A DNA stretch of 5,350 nt from Gammaproteobacteria bacterium. GTDB taxonomy: Bacteria > Pseudomonadota > Gammaproteobacteria > Pseudomonadales > Azotimanducaceae. The stretch lies in contig JAPPHP010000305.1 of the NCBI GenBank assembly GCA_028821035.1, forward strand, positions 1-5,350. The letters are read 5' to 3'. Made by a program: the position numbers and the translations under genes. The notes beneath the pieces were generated by a model that saw only the letters and a list, made by a program, of their open reading frames with translations, ran no database searches and was not told the DNA's origin. This document shows, piece after piece, positions 1-4,880 of this stretch. Every line of letters starts with the position of its first letter. Positions within the stretch are counted from its first letter, which is position 1.

Positions 1-50
1 GAACCCCCAGGTTCGAAGCCTGGTGCTCTATCCAGTTGAGCTACGGGTGC
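1..50 (-). tRNA. tRNA-Arg (anticodon TCG), 3' part beyond the window edge
   Basis: Read on the minus strand, position 50 begins the 5' acceptor strand GCACCCG. It is followed by TA, a D-arm with stem GCTC/GAGC and loop AACTGGATA, and an anticodon stem CCAGG/CCTGG closing the seven-base loop CTTCGAA. Loop positions 34-36 read TCG, so this is an arginine tRNA decoding CGA. The window ends in the variable region or at the start of the T-arm, so about 50 of some 76-77 nucleotides are present, and the acceptor 3' strand and any encoded CCA cannot be checked. The tRNA is transcribed away from the neighbouring CoA-transferase gene. Identity is firm from the cloverleaf; only the right-hand (5') end is defined here. 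Confidence 0.93.
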
Positions 51-61
51 GGCCGGGCGCG

Positions 62-67
62 AGTATA
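62..67 (-). promoter_or_regulatory. Possible -10 box of the tRNA-Arg gene
   Basis: On the minus strand these bases read TATACT, five of six matching the sigma-70 -10 consensus. They end 11 bases before the first tRNA nucleotide, so transcription would start a few bases upstream of the mature 5' end. No recognisable -35 hexamer lies 16-18 bases further upstream in the very GC-rich sequence. The call therefore rests on the box and its position alone. Confidence 0.4.
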
Positions 68-107
68 ACCGCCGGACGGCCCCGGCCGGCCCGGTTCGCA
101 CGGTGCG

Positions 108-116
108 TGGCATACT
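108..116 (+). promoter_or_regulatory. Possible extended -10 promoter for the CoA-transferase/cytochrome unit
   Basis: The bases TGgCATACT form an extended -10 (TGn followed by a hexamer with four of six consensus matches). They lie 31 bases before the GTG start and about 17 bases before its ribosome binding site, which would give a leader of roughly 25 bases. There is no good -35 at normal spacing; TTCGCA at 95-100 is too close. This is a weak prediction. Confidence 0.25.
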
Positions 117-133
117 CCGCCCGCTCTCGCGAA

Positions 134-140
134 GAAGGAG
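134..140 (+). promoter_or_regulatory. Ribosome binding site that fixes the GTG start at 148
   Basis: GAAGGAG lies seven bases upstream of the GTG at 148-150, an ideal Shine-Dalgarno arrangement. The longer in-frame alternative from the GTG at 103 would add 15 residues unlike the family's usual N-terminus and has no such site, so 148 is preferred. Confidence 0.8.
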
Positions 141-147
141 TGCCCAC

Positions 148-1338
148 GTGGGCGAACAGCCCCTGCACGGCGTCACGGTCCTCGACCTTGGCCAGATCTA
201 CAACGGCCCGTACTGCGGTTACCTGCTCGCCATGTCCGGTGCGCGGGTCATCAAGGTGGAGTCGCCCATCGGCGAGGGGTTGCGCGGCGCGGCGTCGCGG
301 GGCTCGGAGGGCTACGCCTTCTGGATGCTGAACGGCCACAAGGAGACCGTCACGCTCAACCTCAAGTCGGATCGAGGCCGCGAGATGCTGATCGGCCTCG
401 CGCGGCAGGCCGACGTGCTTCTCGAGAACTTCGCGCCCGGCACCATGGACCGGCTCGGCGTGGGCAGCGCGGTCCTGCGCGAGGCGAATCCCCGCCTGGT
501 CTACGCCGCGTCCACGGGGTTCGGGCGTACCGGCCCGCACCGCGACTACCTGGCGATGGACGTGACCGTGCAGGCGATGAGCGGGATCGTCAGCATTACC
601 GGCAACGAGCACGAACCGCCGCTCAAGTCGGGCCCCGCGCTCTGCGACATGCTGGGCGGCGTGCATCTGTATGCGGCGATCGTGAGCGCCCTGTATCGTC
701 GCGAGCAGACCGGCGCGGGCGCAGTGCTCGATGTCGCGATGCAGGACGCGGTGTTCCCGACGCTCACCTCCGCGCTCGGCGCCTACTACGGCCTCGGACA
801 CAACCCGCCCCGCACGGGCAACCGCCACCAGGCCCTCGCCGTGGCGCCGTACAACGTCTACGCCGCGAGCGACGGCCACGTCGCGATCATCGTCATCCGC
901 GAGGGCCACTGGCGGAAGCTCCTCCGGGCCATGGGGCGGCCGGAACTGGGAGAGGATCCGCGGTTCCTGGACATGGCCGCGCGCTGCCGGAACATGGACG
1001 AGACGGACGCTGCGGTGGAGGCGTGGACCTCGACGCTCACCCGCGACGAGGTGTTCCGCATCTGCCAGGAGCACGAGGTCATCTGCGCGCCGGTGCGTTC
1101 GCTCGACGACGTGGTCAACGATCCCCACCTGCTCCAGCGCGGGGCGCTGGCGAAGGTCATGCACCCGAAGTTCGGCGAGATCTCCCTGCCGAGCACACCC
1201 CTGCGGTTCGAGGATGTGGACCCGCCCGTCCCGACGAAGCCGCGCGAGCTGGGTCAGGACAACGCGGCCGTGTTCAGCGAACTCCTGGGCTACGGCGATG
1301 CGGAACTCGAAGCGTTGCGGGAGGAGGGCGCGATCTGA
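148..1338 (+). CDS. Class III CoA-transferase (CaiB/BaiF, formyl-CoA transferase-like family)
   Basis: The 396-residue product has the length and motif order of class III CoA-transferases. These move CoA between a carboxylic acid and an acyl-CoA through aspartyl-CoA anhydride intermediates, in the cytoplasm and usually as interlocked dimers. Visible hallmarks are the N-terminal G-V-x-V-L-D-L segment (residues 8-14), GARVIKVESP (31-40), the substrate-domain phrase LLENFAPGTMDRLG (91-104) and the segment SGPALCDMLGGVHL (161-174). Asp167 there matches the catalytic aspartate of formyl-CoA transferase. AMQDAVF (197-203) and the C-terminal APVRSLDDVVNDPHLLQRG follow the family pattern. The substrate cannot be inferred: paralogues act on carnitine, oxalate/formate, succinate, mesaconate or bile acids, and no partner enzyme such as a decarboxylase or acyl-CoA dehydrogenase is nearby. 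The stop codon overlaps the start of the next gene (TGATG). The GTG start is chosen from its Shine-Dalgarno. Family call is firm; substrate unknown. Confidence 0.93.
   Translation: MGEQPLHGVTVLDLGQIYNGPYCGYLLAMSGARVIKVESPIGEGLRGAASRGSEGYAFWMLNGHKETVTLNLKSDRGREMLIGLARQADVLLENFAPGTMDRLGVGSAVLREANPRLVYAASTGFGRTGPHRDYLAMDVTVQAMSGIVSITGNEHEPPLKSGPALCDMLGGVHLYAAIVSALYRREQTGAGAVLDVAMQDAVFPTLTSALGAYYGLGHNPPRTGNRHQALAVAPYNVYAASDGHVAIIVIREGHWRKLLRAMGRPELGEDPRFLDMAARCRNMDETDAAVEAWTSTLTRDEVFRICQEHEVICAPVRSLDDVVNDPHLLQRGALAKVMHPKFGEISLPSTPLRFEDVDPPVPTKPRELGQDNAAVFSELLGYGDAELEALREEGAI
1322..1327 (+). promoter_or_regulatory. Perfect Shine-Dalgarno inside the CoA-transferase 3' end, serving the cytochrome gene
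   Basis: AGGAGG, the full anti-16S complement, lies within the last codons of the upstream gene. It is ten bases before the ATG at 1338, which overlaps the upstream TGA. This spacing is slightly long but functional and supports the overlapping ATG as the real start, with translational coupling. Confidence 0.65.
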
Positions 1339-1763
1339 TGCGGCGCGCCGCGAGGCGCCTCGTGGGATCGGTGGTCGGGGCGTTGACATGCGCCTCGGCG
1401 GTCGCCGTCCTGGCCGGGGAGGGCGCGCCGGGCTTCGGCGTCACCGACATCATGGACGCCATGGTCGTGCCGCCGTCCGATGCGCTGTTTGGCGTGGGCC
1501 GCGCCGAGCCGGACTCGGAGCAGGCCTGGATCTCGCTCCGTCACCAGGCCGTCATACTCGGCGAGGCGGGGCGCGCGCTGACGGCGCCTGGCCGCAGCCG
1601 GGGAGCAGACTGGGACGCCTGGTCCGTCGCCATGTCCGATGCCGCCGAATCCGCCGCCCGGGCGATCGATGCGCGCGACGTCGACGCCGTCCTCTTCGCC
1701 GGCGGCGACATCATCGAGAGCTGCACGGGCTGCCACCGGGTCTACCTGCCCCTCGACGGGTAG
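1338..1763 (+). CDS. Small exported c-type cytochrome-like protein, probably class II (cytochrome c' type)
   Basis: The 141-residue product starts with a Sec-type signal peptide: basic MRRAARR, then a hydrophobic run at about residues 8-26, with likely cleavage after VLA (residue 26). The mature part is short and predicted mostly helical (about 35-45, 61-82, 90-115 and 117-135). Near its C-terminus it carries CTGCH (Cys129, Cys132, His133), the covalent haem-attachment motif. One CxxCH close to the C-terminus of a roughly 115-residue helical domain is the layout of class II cytochromes c, which use a four-helix bundle in the periplasm for electron transfer or ligand binding. In class I cytochromes the motif is N-terminal. 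The sequence is divergent and no sixth-ligand Met is obvious, so the exact class is inferred. Cys18 in LTC is a poor lipobox, so a lipoprotein is unlikely. It overlaps the CoA-transferase stop (TGATG) and is probably cotranscribed, though no functional tie is evident. Confidence 0.8.
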   Translation: MRRAARRLVGSVVGALTCASAVAVLAGEGAPGFGVTDIMDAMVVPPSDALFGVGRAEPDSEQAWISLRHQAVILGEAGRALTAPGRSRGADWDAWSVAMSDAAESAARAIDARDVDAVLFAGGDIIESCTGCHRVYLPLDG

Positions 1764-1784
1764 GAGGGCGCGCGGCTTCGGTGG

Positions 1785-2273
1785 CTAAGCGGTCGAACCC
1801 AGGGAAGCGAACGCCCTCGGATTGTAGAGTTCCCTCAGGACCATCAGCAGATGGACGGAAGTCCTGTCCAAGCGCGTGGGGCTCGCGAGCACGATGCTCT
1901 CGAGACCACCGGGGACGGCGGAACTCGGGATAGCAACACACGGAGCTTCTCCTCGTAACAGCCAGTCTGTACCCCAGCGTTGTGTGGAGGTTGGGTACGG
2001 GAAGTCACGCCAGTCTTCAGGGAGTTCGTCTGTCGACCATCGCTCGACCGAAACGTCCGGGGAGAGTTCGAAGACACCCATGCGGTAGCTGGCCGGGACG
2101 AGGCGGGGCGATGGCAGGTAGTTCGCCATCTCCAGCATCGCGACGGCCGCCGTTTCTCCGAAGTACAGGGCAGGGACGCCGGGCTCGTTCCAACGTCCGC
2201 CTGTCTCGTAGCTCGCGCCCAGGCCGTCCAGATTTTGAATGTGTTCCCGTTGGGAGATGCGATAGAGCCGCAT
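1785..2273 (-). CDS. RES-domain toxin of a type II Xre-RES toxin-antitoxin system
   Basis: The 162-residue product is almost entirely one RES domain. It opens with MRLYRI and carries GGRWN (25-29, Arg27), ALYFGETAAVAMLEMANYL (35-53, with Tyr37 and Glu48), GTDWL (101-105) and a PSSAVP segment (116-121, Ser117 or Ser118). These supply the Arg, Glu and Ser that name the family. Characterised relatives (MbcT of Mycobacterium tuberculosis, ParT, Pseudomonas putida RES) attack NAD+ in the cytoplasm, by hydrolysis, phosphorolysis or ADP-ribosylation, and stop growth unless bound by their antitoxin. Most relatives follow the serine with an Asn-rich N-x-L-x-N-P segment. Here it reads LESIVLASPTR, a divergence that could alter activity. 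The ATG overlaps the antitoxin stop (TGATG) without a strong Shine-Dalgarno, suggesting coupled translation. Its stop lies 21 bases from the convergent cytochrome gene. Family assignment is firm; activity is inferred. Confidence 0.9.
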   Translation of the reverse strand: MRLYRISQREHIQNLDGLGASYETGGRWNEPGVPALYFGETAAVAMLEMANYLPSPRLVPASYRMGVFELSPDVSVERWSTDELPEDWRDFPYPTSTQRWGTDWLLRGEAPCVAIPSSAVPGGLESIVLASPTRLDRTSVHLLMVLRELYNPRAFASLGSTA

Positions 2274-2725
2274 CAGGGGAATTCGCCGTACTCGATCCTC
2301 CGGATGGCGTCACTGACCAGGCGTCTCCCCTGGAACGTATCGCACAGCTCGATCGGGCGCCTTCCACCCAGAGCAGGCAACGCCACATCCAGCCATTCGT
2401 TGGCGCGGTCCAGGTCACCAAAGACGTACAGGGCCCGCGACACCACGCGCAGCATGTCTAGCAGCGCCTCCGACTGGCTGCGACTTAGAGCGTAGCGGCG
2501 ATACAGTCGATTGAGGTTCGCCGGAGTGGCGCCCAGGAGCTCCGCCAAAGTCTCTCGGCGGCCGAGGACGCCCACCGCTTGGCGCACCACCTCCCCCGGC
2601 AGGCCGCGCCGTGCGGCACGAATGTAGGCGGAGTCATCGGAGAGAGTCTCGGGCGCTACGTCGATGCCCTCGATTCCAACAACCCCACCGGCGACGGATT
2701 GTCCCTTCACCTCACACCATGGCAA
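2273..2725 (-). CDS. Xre/MbcA/ParS-type antitoxin (DUF2384 toxin-binding domain) paired with the RES toxin
   Basis: The product is up to 150 residues. Residues 102-150 match the MbcA/ParS toxin-binding domain: FGDLDRANEWL, then ALGGRRPIELCDT, then GRRLVSDAIRRIEYGEFP at the C-terminus, where the family normally ends in the same way. Upstream, RRETLAELLGATPANLNRLYRRYALSR (about 56-82) looks like the Xre-like helix-turn-helix that precedes it in this family, and LSRSQSEALLDMLRVVSRALYVFG is the usual linking helix. The antitoxin would block the RES active site and, with the toxin, repress its own promoter; the palindrome at 2751-2779 is the probable operator. It is the first gene of the pair and overlaps the toxin by one base. 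The start is unclear: the longest option is TTG at 2725, another is GTG at 2710. Neither has a clear Shine-Dalgarno, and there is no in-frame ATG before the domain. Confidence 0.9.
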   Translation of the reverse strand: MPWCEVKGQSVAGGVVGIEGIDVAPETLSDDSAYIRAARRGLPGEVVRQAVGVLGRRETLAELLGATPANLNRLYRRYALSRSQSEALLDMLRVVSRALYVFGDLDRANEWLDVALPALGGRRPIELCDTFQGRRLVSDAIRRIEYGEFP

Positions 2726-2745
2726 AGTGGGTGGAAGGCAAGCAT

Positions 2746-2775
2746 ATCATCGTATTGATGCACAGACAGCATCAA
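2746..2775 (-). promoter_or_regulatory. Putative promoter of the Xre-RES operon, overlapping the palindrome
   Basis: On the minus strand TTGATG (2775-2770) can serve as a -35. GATGAT (2751-2746, four of six) as -10 is 18 bases downstream; TACGAT (2754-2749) is a closer alternative at 15 bases. The -35 lies inside the inverted repeat, so a protein bound there would block RNA polymerase, as expected for toxin-antitoxin autoregulation. Transcription would begin about 15-20 bases before the TTG start codon. The hexamers are only moderate matches. Confidence 0.45.
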
Positions 2776-2779
2776 AACG
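2751..2779. repeat. 29-base inverted repeat, probable operator for the Xre-RES antitoxin complex
   Basis: The plus strand reads CGTaTTGATGC, a seven-base spacer ACAGACA, then GCATCAAaACG. Ten of eleven arm positions pair, the exception being A2754 opposite A2776. The dyad lies 26-54 bases upstream of the antitoxin's TTG codon and covers the presumed -35 region. A spaced dyad of this size suits a dimeric helix-turn-helix repressor contacting two adjacent major-groove faces. It has no following T-tract in either direction, so terminator function is less likely. The repeat is seen directly; the binding protein is inferred from position. Confidence 0.75.
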
Positions 2780-2791
2780 ATGTTCTCGGAA

Positions 2792-2807
2792 GGCGGCGTC
2801 ACCCGCC
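2792..2807 (-). terminator. Weak stem-loop just downstream of the amine oxidase gene
   Basis: GGCGG and CCGCC arms enclose a six-base loop 14 bases past the amine oxidase stop codon, on the side where its transcript ends. There is only a TTTT run about 12 bases beyond the stem and no immediate U-tract. It is at best a poor intrinsic terminator, and transcription from the amine oxidase into the toxin-antitoxin genes may occur. Confidence 0.25.
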
Positions 2808-2820
2808 CCCTCGGCCATAG

Positions 2821-4764
2821 CTACGTGTGGCAAGCCTTCGTCGGCGGCACGTCCAGCGACGGGTTCCGGTCGAAGAAGCCCGTGGGCATCAGCGTGAACC
2901 CGGCGTACTCCACCGGCATCACCGGCCAGTCCTCGGGCCGCGGCACGTGCGTCACCCCCAGCGTGTGCCACACCACCACGTCGGTGTCCTCGACCGACCG
3001 GTTGGCCGCCGCATACGCCGCGAGCCCGTTGGCGCCGGAGTGCAGGTTGGTGAACACGCCGCCGGCGGCGTCGAGTTCGTCCGGTGCGTAGGGCGTCACC
3101 CAGAGGTTGTGCCGGGCGAAGCCGCCGCGCTGCGCGTGCAGCGAGTCCTCGGGCGCGTACATGGTCGATGAGCCCTGCGGCAGGAGCTTGTACCCCACGG
3201 ACTTGCCGAGGTGGTTCTTGACGCCGTCGTTCACCACGCGCCAGTGGCGGGCGCGCGCCGGGTTGACTTCGCGCTGGGCCTCGGACTCCGTCCCGAGTCT
3301 CGAGGCCACCGAGCGGAAGGCGCTGCCGTAGGGATTGTCGGCGCCCGGGGGCAGCGGCTCGACCTCCAGTTCGTAGACCGAGTTGTTCGGTCCGTCCAGG
3401 TTGAAGTCCAGCCGGAAGCAGAAGATATGCTGGTGGATCGGGGACGCGATCGACTCGGCGATGATCGGGGCCATGTCCGAGTCGGCGTTGTTCTCCACCA
3501 CGGAGACGCCGACCATGCCCGTCAGCTTGATCTCCACCTGGATCGTGCCGTCGAGGTAGAAGTACCAGTAGAACCCGTACTCGTAGTTGCCGAGGGTCAC
3601 GATCGTGCTCACGACGAGCCGCCGGGAACGCCGGACTTCCGGCTTCGGGTGCTGCGTGAACACGTTCGTGTGCTTCCAGAGGATGCCGAAATCCTCCTCG
3701 TGCAGGCATATCGCGTTCGGCACGTGGCGTGGCTCGCCATTGCCCTGCAGGACGAAGTTGTCGAAATAGTGGATCTCGCCCAGGCAGTCGCAGCCGTTCA
3801 CGAGCGAGTTGGCGGCGTGTCCCAGGGCCGCTTCGCCGCCGTCGAAGGCGTGCTTCCACCCGTGCATGGGCGATGGGTCGCCGTACGGGACGACCATGTC
3901 CGAGAGCGCCGCCCGGTACAGGATCGGCCGGTCGCGGCCGTCGTCGTCGTAGCGGATGTCATGCAGGACCAGGCCTTCGGTGGGCTGCATGGAGACGCGG
4001 AACTGCCACTTCTGCCAGCGCACGACGTTCCCCTCCACCTCGAAGCTCGGTCCCTCGGGCTGGGTGATCTCGATGGGCTTGAGCCCCTCCCGCAACCGGT
4101 CCACCCGGTCGGCGGCGTACTCGGCGGGATCCGTCGGCATCGGGAGGACGCCGTGGTCCTCGATCACCACCTGGCCGCTGTCGCAGTCCACGTGGGCGGA
4201 GAGCCCCTCGAGGGGACGGGCGTAGTAGTTGTCGGCCCGGTCGGCGTGCAGGAACGCGATGGCATGCATCGCCCGCGCGTTCGCCGGCAGGTCCGGGTGC
4301 GGGGCGCCCGCCACCCAGGGCTCGATGTGCACGAGGGAGAGGTCCTCGATGCCGCGCTTCTTCACCGCCGCGATCCACTCCTCGTTGCGCCAGAGGATCT
4401 TGAGCATGGCGATGTAGTCGTCGGCGGCCACGCTCGCCTGGCCGTCCTCGATCCAGGTGAACGCCGCTACGCGTCCCTCCGTCAGGGAGACGCGGGCATC
4501 GAAGCTCTGGCCGCGCTCGCGGTCGTGGCCCACGAGCCGGACGATCCGGTCCCAGGAAGAACCCGGCTCGAATCCGAGCACGAGGTCCTTCGGCGGCTCG
4601 GCCGCGTAGCCGGCCGAGAAGAACGCCTTCTCGCCCAGGCGGCCGGTGTCGCGCAGGATCGCGACCGCCTGCACGAGTTCGTCGCCGGTGCAGGGATCCA
4701 GGGGATGGGTGGGTGCGCTGCCGGGCTCGGCCGCAACGGCCATGTCTTCCGCCTGCTGTTCCAT
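2821..4764 (-). CDS. Copper-containing primary-amine oxidase (topaquinone enzyme)
   Basis: The 647-residue product is a full-length bacterial copper amine oxidase. It oxidises a primary amine (for example phenylethylamine, tyramine or histamine) to the aldehyde with release of ammonia and hydrogen peroxide, through a self-made topaquinone cofactor. All key residues are present: VVPYGDPSP (291-299) with gate Tyr294 and catalytic base Asp296; LGNYEYGFYW (391-400) with Tyr394 as the topaquinone precursor; HQH (His444, His446) and THVPR (His606) as the three copper ligands. The C-terminal EDWPVMP and GFFDRNPSLDVP blocks are family hallmarks. GCDCLGE (Cys325, Cys327) and ICLHEED (Cys353) hold the conserved cysteines. 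No signal peptide is seen, so a cytoplasmic enzyme is likely, as in Arthrobacter homologues and unlike periplasmic E. coli TynA, which has an extra N-terminal domain. The ATG at 4764 has AAGGAG seven bases upstream; a longer frame to 4899 lacks this. No aldehyde dehydrogenase or amine permease is adjacent, so substrate is open. Confidence 0.95.
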   Translation of the reverse strand: MEQQAEDMAVAAEPGSAPTHPLDPCTGDELVQAVAILRDTGRLGEKAFFSAGYAAEPPKDLVLGFEPGSSWDRIVRLVGHDRERGQSFDARVSLTEGRVAAFTWIEDGQASVAADDYIAMLKILWRNEEWIAAVKKRGIEDLSLVHIEPWVAGAPHPDLPANARAMHAIAFLHADRADNYYARPLEGLSAHVDCDSGQVVIEDHGVLPMPTDPAEYAADRVDRLREGLKPIEITQPEGPSFEVEGNVVRWQKWQFRVSMQPTEGLVLHDIRYDDDGRDRPILYRAALSDMVVPYGDPSPMHGWKHAFDGGEAALGHAANSLVNGCDCLGEIHYFDNFVLQGNGEPRHVPNAICLHEEDFGILWKHTNVFTQHPKPEVRRSRRLVVSTIVTLGNYEYGFYWYFYLDGTIQVEIKLTGMVGVSVVENNADSDMAPIIAESIASPIHQHIFCFRLDFNLDGPNNSVYELEVEPLPPGADNPYGSAFRSVASRLGTESEAQREVNPARARHWRVVNDGVKNHLGKSVGYKLLPQGSSTMYAPEDSLHAQRGGFARHNLWVTPYAPDELDAAGGVFTNLHSGANGLAAYAAANRSVEDTDVVVWHTLGVTHVPRPEDWPVMPVEYAGFTLMPTGFFDRNPSLDVPPTKACHT

Positions 4765-4771
4765 CGGTGCT

Positions 4772-4777
4772 CTCCTT
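4772..4777 (-). promoter_or_regulatory. Ribosome binding site that fixes the amine oxidase start
   Basis: On the minus strand AAGGAG sits seven bases before the ATG at 4764. This decides against the 45-residue arginine-rich N-terminal extension that stays open up to 4899, which would run almost across the whole divergent intergenic region into the ribB promoter box. Confidence 0.8.
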
Positions 4778-4862
4778 CGTCGTGATCGCGGATACTCGCC
4801 CAGCGCGGTCGCGCCTGCAAGCAACCGCCGGACGCCGGCGCGGGCGCCTGACGACCAGCGGA

Positions 4863-4868
4863 TATAAT
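4863..4868 (+). promoter_or_regulatory. Perfect -10 box for ribB, very close to its start codon
   Basis: TATAAT stands out in otherwise GC-rich sequence, 12 bases before the ATG at 4881. Transcription from it should start at about 4874-4876, leaving a leader of only some 5-7 bases, too short for a Shine-Dalgarno. No TTGACA-like -35 and no TGn extension is present. The box and spacing are seen; promoter activity is inferred. Confidence 0.55.
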
Positions 4869-4880
4869 CGCGGCCGTCCC

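Noticed and set aside
1..50. tRNA-Arg as an attachment site of a genomic island
   Set aside because: No integrase gene, no direct repeat of the tRNA 3' end and no mobility genes are visible, and the 3' end itself lies outside the window.
103..147. N-terminal extension of the CoA-transferase from the GTG at 103
   Set aside because: It has no ribosome site, the extension is arginine-rich and unlike the family, and the GTG at 148 has an ideally placed GAAGGAG.
1383..1388. Perfect TTGACA inside the cytochrome signal-peptide coding region
   Set aside because: No -10-like hexamer occurs 16-19 bases downstream, and the sequence is explained by coding for Leu-Thr.
28..1389. Long minus-strand open frame of 453 codons opposite the CoA-transferase
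   Set aside because: It overlaps the tRNA, is rich in Arg/His/Val typical of antisense frames in high-GC DNA, and lies wholly opposite a gene with clear family motifs.
2751..2779. The palindrome as an intrinsic terminator of the amine oxidase gene
   Set aside because: There is no T-run directly after the stem in the minus direction, the arms are AT-rich, and it sits at the position expected for the toxin-antitoxin promoter.
1785..4764. Toxin-antitoxin and amine oxidase as one functional defence system
   Set aside because: The amine oxidase is a complete metabolic enzyme with its own ribosome site. The toxin-antitoxin pair has its own putative promoter, and same-strand order alone is not evidence of joint function.
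3211..4785. Plus-strand open frame of 524 codons opposite the amine oxidase
   Set aside because: It is antisense to a complete amine oxidase with all catalytic residues. Its protein is low-complexity Val/Arg/Asp/His, and GC-rich codons on one strand keep the opposite frame open.
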